A stretch of DNA of 7,872 nucleotides, from contig JAKJEU010000061.1 in NCBI GenBank assembly GCA_022705265.1, forward strand, positions 1 to 7,872. Reading direction: 5' to 3'. The position numbers and the translations under genes are program-made. This document shows, one piece after another, positions 1 to 6,879 of this stretch. Within the stretch, counting starts at the first letter, position 1. Each line of letters opens with the position of its first letter. The notes beneath the pieces are model-generated. The model had not been told where the DNA came from, searched no databases, and saw nothing but the letters and a program-made list of their open reading frames with translations. The DNA is from Pseudomonadota bacterium. GTDB lineage: Bacteria > Pseudomonadota > Alphaproteobacteria > JAKJEU01.

Positions 1-1900
1 CACGAATGCCTTAAAATATCATATCATGGCGGAGATAAGCTTTATGTTCCCGTTGAAAATATCGAAGTATTATCAAAATATGGCTCAGAATCAGAAAACA
101 TGGTGCTTGATAAACTGGGTTCAACCGCATGGCAAGCAAGAAAGGCTAAATTAAAGGAAAAAATTCTTGAAATCGCCGAAGGATTGATAAAAATCGCCGC
201 TTTAAGGGAATTAAAATCAGGTGAAGTAATTGACAATGATTTAGGAAGTTACGAAGAATTTTGTTCTCATTTCCCATATGCCGAAACCGATGATCAAGAA
301 CGAGCAATAATTGATGTTATATCCGATTTAAAATCAGGAAAACCGATGGACAGGCTTATTTGCGGTAGCATTAAGAGCAGCCTTTATGACCGCAAGTGCA
401 GGAAAACAAGTGGCAATAATCGTTCTGACCACTTTGCTTGCAAGACAACATTTTGAAACTTTTAAATCAAGGTTTAAACATTTTCCATTAAACATAAGGC
501 AACTTTCAAGGCTTGTTTCGTCAAAGGATTTAAAGGAAACTTATAAAGAAATCGAAAACGGTACAGCGGATATCGTTATTGGTACTCATGCTTTGTTGTC
601 GTCAAAGGTTAAATTTAAAAATTTGTCTCTTTTAATTGTTGATGAAGAACAACATTTCGGCGTAAAGCACAAAGAAAAAATCAAAGAAATGCGGGCAAAT
701 GTCCATGTTTTAACTTTGACTGCAACCCCTATTCCACGAACTTTGCAAATGTCTTTAACTGGGATTAAAGATTTAAGCATAATTGCAACCCCTCCGATTG
801 ACCGCCAATCTGTGGGTACAATTATTACTCCGTTTGATACTGTTTCCATCAGAAATGCTATTTTAAGAGAATATAACAGAGGCGGACAAATATTTTATGT
901 CTGCCCTAAGATTGCGGATATGCCTAAATTAATTAAAAAGCTTAACGATATTGTTCCTGAAATAAAAATTATTGCCGCTCATGGACAAATGAGCCCTCTT
1001 CAAATTGAAAAAGCAATGATGGATTTTTCGAATAAACAATATGATCTTTTATTATCCACTTCGATAATTGAATCAGGTATTGATATGCCTTTGGTTAATA
1101 CTTTGATTGTTCATCGTTCCGATATGTTTGGTTTAGCAGCACTTTATCAATTAAGAGGAAGAGTTGGTCGTTCAAAAATAAAGGGTTATGCATATTTTAC
1201 GGTTGAAAAAGGGAAAGTTTTATCAAAAACCGCCGTAAAAAGGCTTAATGTCATAAAATCGTTAGAAAGTCTTGGTGCAGGCTTTTCTTTGGCAAGTCAT
1301 GACATGGATATCCGAGGGGCTGGAAACATTTTGGGTGATGAGCAATCAGGCTTTGTAAAAGAAGTTGGAGTTGAACTTTATCAACAAATGCTTGAAGAAA
1401 CCATAATGAAGCTTAAATCTGGCGACCTTGAAACCGAAGAAACAAGCGATTATGTACCATCACTTAATCTTGGTATTTCAATTCTTATCCCTGATAGCTA
1501 TATCCCTGATGTCAACATTAAGTTGGAATTTTATAAACGAATTTCAATGATAAAAGACAACGAAGAAATGGACGCTCTTATATCCGAAATGATTGACCGT
1601 TTTGGCGATATTCCTGATGAAGTTCAAAATTTAATTGATATCGTGGATTTAAAAGTTTTGTGTAAAAAGGCAAATGTCGAAAAAATTGATGCAGGCGAAA
1701 TGGGGCTTCTTATTTCTTTCCACGAAAATAAGTTTAATAATCCGCTTGGTTTGATTGAATTGCTTAATAAATCGAATGCGATAAAACTTCGCCCTGACCA
1801 TAAACTTAATATAGTTAAGGACCTCAAAAAGAATAATGAAGTCCTTAAATTCACGAAAAAAATGTTAAACGAATTGGTTAAAATATCGCAATCAAATTAA
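1..1900 (+). pseudogene. mfd: Mfd transcription-repair coupling factor, 5'-truncated by window and frameshifted at the P-loop
   Basis: Mfd binds RNA polymerase stalled at DNA damage, pushes it off with its RecG-like translocase and recruits UvrA. The fragment starts in the RNA-polymerase-interacting domain (frame 1, GGDKLYVPVENIEVLSKYGS at about 10-90) and runs through PYAETDDQERAI into MDRLICG, ending at 366. Translation then continues correctly only in frame 2, from ALRAAF at 368, to the stop at 1898-1900. Frame 2 carries TTLLARQHF, the Walker B box DEEQHFG, TATPIPRTLQ, STSIIESGIDMP, QLRGRVGRS and a complete C-terminal TRCF domain (FYKRIS, IDRFGDIP, VRP-type KLRPDHKLN). Between the frames the usual DVGFGKTEV, containing the Walker A lysine, is absent. 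Frame 1 alone stops at 456. A piece restarted at ATG 386 would have no P-loop, so neither piece can be a normal translocase. About 520 N-terminal residues (UvrB-like and UvrA-binding modules) would lie upstream of the window. Either a true recent pseudogene or an assembly error; family identity is certain. Confidence 0.93.
361..376 (+). other. Frameshift junction in mfd: inferred 26-nt deletion removing Walker A
   Basis: Frame 1 reads tgc-ggt (Cys-Gly, 361-366). One base (a, 367) follows, and frame 2 picks up at gca-tta-aga (Ala-Leu-Arg, 368-376). Mfd and RecG proteins normally read CGDVGFGKTEVALRAA here, so nine residues are missing. Restoring 26 nt joins the two frames exactly. The junction can be drawn with a 2-base gt shared by the Gly codon and the lost Val codon, which would fit a short-microhomology deletion; the missing bases themselves are inferred. 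Confidence 0.85.
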
Positions 1901-1907
1901 TAATTGG

Positions 1908-2666
1908 TTATTTGAAAATTTTGTTAAAGCTCATAATATCCCTTAAACTTTCGATATTTGTCTTTAATTTCATTTTCAAAGCCATCACAGGAATAAGATT
2001 GCAAAAATTGACATTATCGCCACCATTAACAGAGCCTTTTAAATAAGAAACTCCACACTTGATTGCCATTAATGAATTATCGATAGCATATCCAAATTTG
2101 TTATGGCAATTAATACCAATATTTTTAATGTCAACCTGTGTCTTAATTGCGGTTATGGTTTTTTCAAGTTGTTCGGGCAATATTTTATAATCGTTATCAC
2201 TTAAAACCACCCATTTTGCCCCATTTTTTAAAGCAATTTTAAGAATTTCCACCATTTTTTCACTGTTTTTATTATAAGCTTCGAAAAAATTCAAAAATTC
2301 AATATTGGTGTGCCTTAACAAAGGGTCGACATATTTCAAGGTTTCCTTTATCTTTGATACATTTTCGTCAAAATCGTTCAAACAATCAATATCAAAGCAA
2401 GCAATCCTCGCCTCATTCATGACAAGTTTTTTAAAATCCTTGCTTTCTGAAAACTCATAATCAACCCGCATCGCATTAGTTGACATTATCATTTGAGAAT
2501 TTTCAAAAAACGGAGGTTTATCAAACAAGGAATAATCATGATTATGAAAGCCAACTTCGATAAAATCAAACCCAACTTTATCAAGAGCCTTTAACACAAC
2601 TTCATTATTTTCAAAACTCCCACTTTTTAGCGAAGTATCGCAAAGATAAATTAAGCCTTCTTCCAC
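1908..2666 (-). CDS. Truncated CimA-like HMGL-family TIM barrel, probable pseudoenzyme
   Basis: The 252 residues follow the catalytic barrel of LeuA/CimA-type citramalate synthase, which condenses pyruvate and acetyl-CoA on the threonine-independent route to isoleucine. Matching stretches are YLCDTSLKSG (7-16, for YxxDTTLRDG), FIEVGF (35-40), FFEAYNKNSEKMVEILKIAL (127-146), GAKWVVLSDND (149-159), GINCHNKFGYAIDNSL (184-199) and NLIPVMALK (223-231). Key positions differ: the catalytic Arg and metal-binding Asp of LRDG are Lys14 and Ser15, the catalytic Glu before HFFD is Leu125, the first His of HTHND is Asn186 (His188 remains), and NGLGERxGN is NGGDNVNFCN (214-223). The protein ends where the barrel ends, against about 500-540 residues in the family, so the regulatory half is absent. 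The start is GTG, supported by a strong Shine-Dalgarno sequence inside the end of cysS (16-nt overlap). Its stop lies 7 nt from the convergent mfd stop. The uninterrupted frame argues for an expressed, possibly repurposed protein. Enzyme activity as citramalate synthase is unlikely. Confidence 0.8.
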   Translation of the reverse strand: MEEGLIYLCDTSLKSGSFENNEVVLKALDKVGFDFIEVGFHNHDYSLFDKPPFFENSQMIMSTNAMRVDYEFSESKDFKKLVMNEARIACFDIDCLNDFDENVSKIKETLKYVDPLLRHTNIEFLNFFEAYNKNSEKMVEILKIALKNGAKWVVLSDNDYKILPEQLEKTITAIKTQVDIKNIGINCHNKFGYAIDNSLMAIKCGVSYLKGSVNGGDNVNFCNLIPVMALKMKLKTNIESLRDIMSFNKIFK

Positions 2667-4012
2667 TTTACCCCCTCTTTGGTGTCTTCGATAATTATCC
2701 CCATTTCAAACAATTTTGCACGAATTTCATCGGCTTTTTTATAATCTTTGTTTTTCTTAGCATCATTTCTTTCCCCAATCAAAGCAACAATTTCTCCTTC
2801 GTTATCAACATCACCTTTAAACCAAGTTTCCGCATCTTGTAACAAAAGTCCCAAAACCCTTGCAGAATTAACGAATTTTGACTTTGCTTCCAAACTTTGT
2901 TCTTTGTTAAGGTTGTTAAAAAGCTCGTGAAGTATTGCAATTGCCTTTGGAGTGTTCAAATCATCGCTTAATGCTTCGATAAATTCGCTTGGAGCTTGTT
3001 CTTGTTTTACTTCGCCTTTGATATTTAACAAAGCATTATAAAATTTATTCATCACAGTTTTTGCATTATCAAGACCTTCAAAAGTAAAATTCAAAGGTTG
3101 ATGGTAATGAGTTGAAAGCATAAAAAATCTGATAACTTCGCCAGGATATTTGTTAATAATGTCACGAATTGAATAAAAATTACCCAAAGATTTTGACATT
3201 TTTTTGCCATCGACCATAAGCATACCATTATGCACCCAATAATTAGCATATTTATGATGTTTTGCATCGCAACCACAAGCACAATAACTTTGTGCTATTT
3301 CATTTTCATGATGAGGGAAAATTAAATCTTGACCACCACCGTGAATATCAAAACTTTCGCCCAAATATTTTTTGCTCATTGCCGAACATTCAAGATGCCA
3401 ACCAGGGCGACCATAACCAAATGGACTATCCCAACCTACTTCTCCTTCGTTTGATGGTTTCCATAATACGAAATCGGCTGGATTTTTCTTATATGGAGCA
3501 ACTTCCACCCTCGCCCCTTCAATCATGTCTTCCATAGAGCGTTTTGATAAAACTCCATATCCTTGGAACTTTGTAACATCAAATAAAACATGGCCTTCTG
3601 CTTCATATGCAAAACCTTTATCAACCAAATCTTTGACCAATTCAATCATCTCAGGGATTGTTTCAGTTGCTCTTGGTTCAAAATCAGGGCGAAGAACATT
3701 TAAAGTATCCATATCTTCATGGAACCATTGAATAGTTTCTTCGGTAATTTCGGTTATTGGCTTACCTGTTTGTTTGTGTTTATTGATAATTTTATCATCA
3801 ACATCGGTAAAATTTCTTGCAAAAGTTACTTTTGGAAATACCTCTTTTAAAAAACGATATAAGCTGTCAAAAACGACCGCAGACCTTGCATTACCTACAT
3901 GAGCTCGGTCATAAACCGTTGGTCCACACACATACATTCTTACATTTTCAGGGTTTATTGGTAAAAACTCTTCTTTTTTACTGCTTAATGTATTATAAAA
4001 GGTAATAGTCAT
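2651..4012 (-). CDS. cysS: Cysteine--tRNA ligase (CysRS)
   Basis: Class I aminoacyl-tRNA synthetase that activates cysteine with ATP and charges tRNA-Cys in the cytoplasm. At 453 residues it is close to the E. coli enzyme (461). The N-terminus MTITFYNTL leads to YVCGPTVYDRAHVGNARS, with the zinc ligand Cys29 and the HIGH-type signature HVGN at 38-41. The other zinc ligands, Cys209 (WHLECSAM), His234 and Glu238 (FPHHENE), fall at the same numbers as in E. coli. KMSKS is at 271-275, and the C-terminal third holds the DALR/anticodon-binding helices (LSDDLNTPKAIAIL, KKADEIRAKL). An unusual feature is a CACGC run followed by two His (244-253) just after the zinc site. The ATG start is backed by AAGGA 7 nt upstream. 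It is the first gene of the minus-strand pair, and its 3' end overlaps the CimA-like gene, an arrangement matching the cysS-cimA neighbourhood I recall from alphaproteobacteria. Confidence 0.98.
   Translation of the reverse strand: MTITFYNTLSSKKEEFLPINPENVRMYVCGPTVYDRAHVGNARSAVVFDSLYRFLKEVFPKVTFARNFTDVDDKIINKHKQTGKPITEITEETIQWFHEDMDTLNVLRPDFEPRATETIPEMIELVKDLVDKGFAYEAEGHVLFDVTKFQGYGVLSKRSMEDMIEGARVEVAPYKKNPADFVLWKPSNEGEVGWDSPFGYGRPGWHLECSAMSKKYLGESFDIHGGGQDLIFPHHENEIAQSYCACGCDAKHHKYANYWVHNGMLMVDGKKMSKSLGNFYSIRDIINKYPGEVIRFFMLSTHYHQPLNFTFEGLDNAKTVMNKFYNALLNIKGEVKQEQAPSEFIEALSDDLNTPKAIAILHELFNNLNKEQSLEAKSKFVNSARVLGLLLQDAETWFKGDVDNEGEIVALIGERNDAKKNKDYKKADEIRAKLFEMGIIIEDTKEGVKWKKA
2671..2677 (-). 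promoter_or_regulatory. Ribosome binding site for the CimA-like gene
   Basis: The minus strand reads GAGGGGG, then four bases, then GTG at 2666-2664. The GAGG core lies 7 nt before the GTG. It sits inside the last codons of cysS and supports the GTG start and translational coupling to cysS. Confidence 0.75.
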
Positions 4013-4064
4013 GGATTTGTCCTTAAAAAAATATTAAAAATTAACTCTAAAATACTATTATGAA
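4013..4064. promoter_or_regulatory. Divergent promoter region between cysS and uvrD
   Basis: These 52 very AT-rich bases separate two divergent start codons, so promoters for both units should lie here or extend into the coding ends. On the minus strand TAATAT (4036-4031) is a possible -10 for cysS. On the plus strand TACTAT (4053-4058) is a possible -10 for uvrD. I find no convincing -35 for either, and base composition alone would produce such hexamers. The regulatory role follows from the gene layout; the exact elements are uncertain. Confidence 0.5.
4020..4024 (-). promoter_or_regulatory. Ribosome binding site of cysS
   Basis: The minus strand carries AAGGA with 7 nt to the ATG at 4012-4010. 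It fixes the cysS start. Confidence 0.7.
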
Positions 4065-5993
4065 ATGCTAGAAGAACTTAATCAAGAACAAAAAGAAGCA
4101 GTAACAACAACCGAAGGCCCTCTCCTCGTTTTAGCGGGAGCAGGAACAGGTAAGACAAAAGTCTTGACCACAAGGCTTGCTTATATCATAAATCAAGGAA
4201 AAGCAAGACCTTACGAATGTTTGGCGGTGACTTTTACCAACAAAGCTTCAAACGAGATGAAAGAAAGGCTTGCATCCATGATTGGTCATCAAAATGCCAA
4301 TGATTTATGGATGGGGACTTTTCACAGCATTTGTTTAAGGATTTTAAGGGCTAATTGTGAAAGAATCGGATATCAAAAAGATTTCATAATCCTTAACGAA
4401 GATGACAGCGAAAAAATCGTAAAAGAAATCTTAGGAGACAGCGATAAATACTCTCCAAAAAACATTTTAAATGCTATTTCAAGATGGAAAGACCAAGCTT
4501 TAAATCATTTAAAAGTTAACACTTCTGGCTCGGAATTTTTGGTGGACGCACGAAATATCTATACCCTTTATCAAAAACGATTAAAGGAAATGAATGCTCT
4601 TGATTTTGGTGATTTAATCCTTAATTGCATCGAACTTTTTAATTTGGATAAGGATATATTGGAAAAATATCAACGAAAATTCAAATATATAATGGTCGAC
4701 GAATACCAAGATACAAATACAGCACAATACTTATGGCTTAAACTCCTTGCTTATGGTCATAACAATATTGCTTGTGTTGGTGATGATGACCAGTCCATTT
4801 ATGCTTGGAGAGGTGCTGAAATCGGCAATATTTTAAGGTTTGAAAAAGATTTTAAAAACGCCAAAGTTATAAGGCTTGAAAGCAATTATCGTTCCACAAA
4901 AAACATTTTGGATTGTGCTTCAAAACTTATATCCCATAACGAACAAAGACTTGGTAAAGATTTGCGGGTTGCTCCATTAATGAACGGAGACGGCGAAAAA
5001 GTAATGGTCAGAGGGTTGTTTAACGATTTGGCTGAGGCTGCTTTTATTTCTGATGCAATAAGGCTTGCGATAAATGACGGTGTTAATCCAAATAAATTCG
5101 CCATTTTGGTAAGAGCGAGTTTTTTAACAAGGCTTTTTGAAGAGGCTTTTTTGGTTCGCAACATAAAATACAAAATCACAGGCGGTTTAAGATTTTATGA
5201 ACGCAAAGAAGTCATGGATTTAATGGCTTATTTAAGGCTTTTAGTGCATAAAAATGACGACCTTGCTTTTTTACGAATTATCAATGTTCCAAAAAGAGCC
5301 ATTGGAAATGCCACAGTCGACAGTATAAAGGAATATGCAAGATTTAAGGGACTTTCGCTTTATGACGGTGCCAAAGAAATGGTAAAAGAAGATTTGCTTA
5401 AAAAAGCCGCATCAAAGTCGGTTTTGTCTTTTATAAATTTATTTGAAAGTTGGGATAATGAACTTGACAATATGGAACATTTCGAATTATTGAAAAAAAT
5501 TGTTGATGAAATTGATTATCCGAATAAAATGAAACTTGATAAGGATAAAACAAGCAATATAAACGAATTAATTAAATCTTTGGCGGATTTTAAAACAATT
5601 GAAAACTTGCTTGAACATGTTTCGTTAAATTTTGGTGACGAAGCGGATAAAACAGACGATAAAGTTTCAATCATGACTTTGCATGGTGCAAAAGGTTTGG
5701 AATTTGATTATGTCTTTTTACCTGGTTGGGAAGATGGGATTTTTCCTTCTTCAAGGACTGTTGATGAAAAGGCTGACGAAGGAATTGAAGAAGAGCGACG
5801 ACTTGCATATGTCGGAATTACACGAGGACGAAAAAATGTCGTTATATCTTTTGCAAATTCAAGAAGGGTTTATGACCAGTGGTATCATTCAAACCCATCA
5901 AGATTTTTATCAGAATTACCACAAGAAAATATAAGAGTTTGGTTAGACCGAGGGGTCTCTATGAGGATGAGAGAAAATGAAAAGCAATATTGA
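4065..5993 (+). CDS. uvrD: UvrD/PcrA-type SF1 DNA helicase, short C-terminus
   Basis: ATP-driven 3'-5' DNA helicase that removes the damaged oligonucleotide and UvrC in nucleotide excision repair, unwinds nicked DNA in mismatch repair, and can pull back RNA polymerase. All superfamily 1A motifs are present: Walker A AGAGTGKT (24-31), motif Ia TFTNKA (56-61), GTFHSI (84-89), motif II DEYQDTN (212-218), motif III GDDDQSIYAWRGA (239-251), motif IV LESNYRS (271-277), motif V MTLHGAKGLEFD (537-548) and motif VI YVGITRGRK with arginine finger Arg587. At 642 residues it is about 80 shorter than E. coli UvrD or PcrA. It ends soon after PSRFLSELP, so the C-terminal Tudor-like domain is missing. The N-terminus MLEELNQEQKEAV fits the family, but no Shine-Dalgarno precedes it. 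First gene of the plus-strand operon; its TGA stop lies 17 nt inside prmA. Rep is a less likely name given the wording of the motifs. Confidence 0.95.
   Translation: MLEELNQEQKEAVTTTEGPLLVLAGAGTGKTKVLTTRLAYIINQGKARPYECLAVTFTNKASNEMKERLASMIGHQNANDLWMGTFHSICLRILRANCERIGYQKDFIILNEDDSEKIVKEILGDSDKYSPKNILNAISRWKDQALNHLKVNTSGSEFLVDARNIYTLYQKRLKEMNALDFGDLILNCIELFNLDKDILEKYQRKFKYIMVDEYQDTNTAQYLWLKLLAYGHNNIACVGDDDQSIYAWRGAEIGNILRFEKDFKNAKVIRLESNYRSTKNILDCASKLISHNEQRLGKDLRVAPLMNGDGEKVMVRGLFNDLAEAAFISDAIRLAINDGVNPNKFAILVRASFLTRLFEEAFLVRNIKYKITGGLRFYERKEVMDLMAYLRLLVHKNDDLAFLRIINVPKRAIGNATVDSIKEYARFKGLSLYDGAKEMVKEDLLKKAASKSVLSFINLFESWDNELDNMEHFELLKKIVDEIDYPNKMKLDKDKTSNINELIKSLADFKTIENLLEHVSLNFGDEADKTDDKVSIMTLHGAKGLEFDYVFLPGWEDGIFPSSRTVDEKADEGIEEERRLAYVGITRGRKNVVISFANSRRVYDQWYHSNPSRFLSELPQENIRVWLDRGVSMRMRENEKQY
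5963..5967 (+). promoter_or_regulatory. Ribosome binding site of prmA
   Basis: GAGGA within the end of uvrD, 9 nt before the prmA ATG at 5977. It supports this start and translational coupling to uvrD. Confidence 0.6.
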
Positions 5994-6879
5994 TTATGAT
6001 AATTGGAAATTGGAAATGTTAGTAAGCGAGGATAGTTTGCCAAGCTTTGAAATGGCGCTTGATGGCGACGAAGTTGCATTACTTGCAATGGAAACCAAAG
6101 AAGGCTCAGGCATTTGGAAGCTTGAAGCAATTTATCAAGACCGCCCTGATATGAGTGAAATTGATATAAAAATTGAACTTGCGGCAAAATCTTTGGGGAT
6201 TGATGTGCCTGTTTATACTATTGGTGCTTTGCCTCATAAAAATTGGTTGAAAGACAGTATTATAAGCTTTCCTCCTGTTACAATTGACAATTATTACATT
6301 TACGGTTCTCATATCAAAGAAGCACCACCAAAGGATAAAATACCTTTGAAAATTGACGCTGCGACTGCTTTTGGTTCAGGAGAACACCCAACCACTGCTG
6401 CTTGTATTAAAGCGATTGGCTTTGTTGCAAGTGGTAAGTATAAAAAAGCAAAAAGAGTTAAAAATGTGCTTGATATGGGTTGTGGTTCTGGAATTTTATC
6501 AATTGCTGCTGCTAAGACTTTTAAATGCCCAATTTTGGCAGTCGACATTGACAAAGAAGCAACCAGAGTAACAAGTGAAAGCGCAAAAACAAACGAAGTT
6601 AGCGAATACATCACAACTTGTACTGGAAACGGTTACAAAGACGACATGGTAAAAGATGGCGCTTTGTATGATTTAATTCTTGCTAATATATTGGCTCGCC
6701 CTCTTATTTCCATGGCAAGTGATGCAAGAAGAAATTTAAGACCTGATGGAATTTTGGTATTGTCTGGATTATTGCAAAGCCAAGAAGATTGGGTTTCATC
6801 AGCTTATCGTGTTGAAGGCTTTACTTTAATCAAAAAATATCATATCGGCGAATGGAGTGCTTTGATTTTTCATGGATAA
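5977..6879 (+). CDS. prmA: Ribosomal protein L11 methyltransferase
   Basis: SAM-dependent enzyme that methylates amino groups of ribosomal protein L11 (trimethylation of the N-terminus and lysines in E. coli). It is 300 residues, normal for the family. The N-terminal part (1-110) is the divergent L11-recognition region. The methyltransferase fold follows with the PrmA signature AFGSGEHPTT (131-140), SAM motif I LDMGCGSG (165-172), the acidic end of strand 2 (ILAVDID, about 187-193) and the NILA box (237-240) that replaces NPPY-type motifs in this family. It closes with LSGLL and EWSALIF, also typical. The start overlaps the last 17 nt of uvrD and the end overlaps the aminopeptidase gene by 8 nt, so the three genes are likely co-transcribed and coupled. 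Loss of prmA is tolerated in E. coli, so its retention here in a lean genome is notable but not odd. Confidence 0.96.
   Translation: MKSNIDYDNWKLEMLVSEDSLPSFEMALDGDEVALLAMETKEGSGIWKLEAIYQDRPDMSEIDIKIELAAKSLGIDVPVYTIGALPHKNWLKDSIISFPPVTIDNYYIYGSHIKEAPPKDKIPLKIDAATAFGSGEHPTTAACIKAIGFVASGKYKKAKRVKNVLDMGCGSGILSIAAAKTFKCPILAVDIDKEATRVTSESAKTNEVSEYITTCTGNGYKDDMVKDGALYDLILANILARPLISMASDARRNLRPDGILVLSGLLQSQEDWVSSAYRVEGFTLIKKYHIGEWSALIFHG

Noticed and set aside
361..456. Programmed ribosomal frameshift joining the two mfd frames
   Set aside because: There is no slippery heptamer at the junction, and a frame switch alone would still leave the product without the nine P-loop residues. A deletion explains both the frame change and the missing motif.
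386..1900. A separate, complete RecG-like helicase starting at ATG 386
   Set aside because: The frame is homologous to Mfd upstream of that ATG (ALRAAF from 368), has no convincing ribosome binding site and lacks Walker A; it is the rear part of mfd, not an independent gene.
1908..2666. 4-hydroxy-2-oxovalerate aldolase-like or HMG-CoA lyase identity for the HMGL barrel
   Set aside because: The stretches FFEAYNKN, GAKWVVLSDND, AIDNSLMAIKCGV and NLIPVMALK, and the position after cysS, match CimA/LeuA-type synthases better than these relatives.
3262..3537. His-rich plus-strand open frame opposite cysS
   Set aside because: Its histidines are the reverse complement of the conserved HHENE, GGGQD and neighbouring codons of CysRS; no ribosome binding site and no family resemblance.
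4013..4064. Hidden tRNA, small RNA or riboswitch in the cysS-uvrD gap
   Set aside because: Only 52 bp of A/T-rich sequence without stable stems; too short for a T-box or a tRNA.
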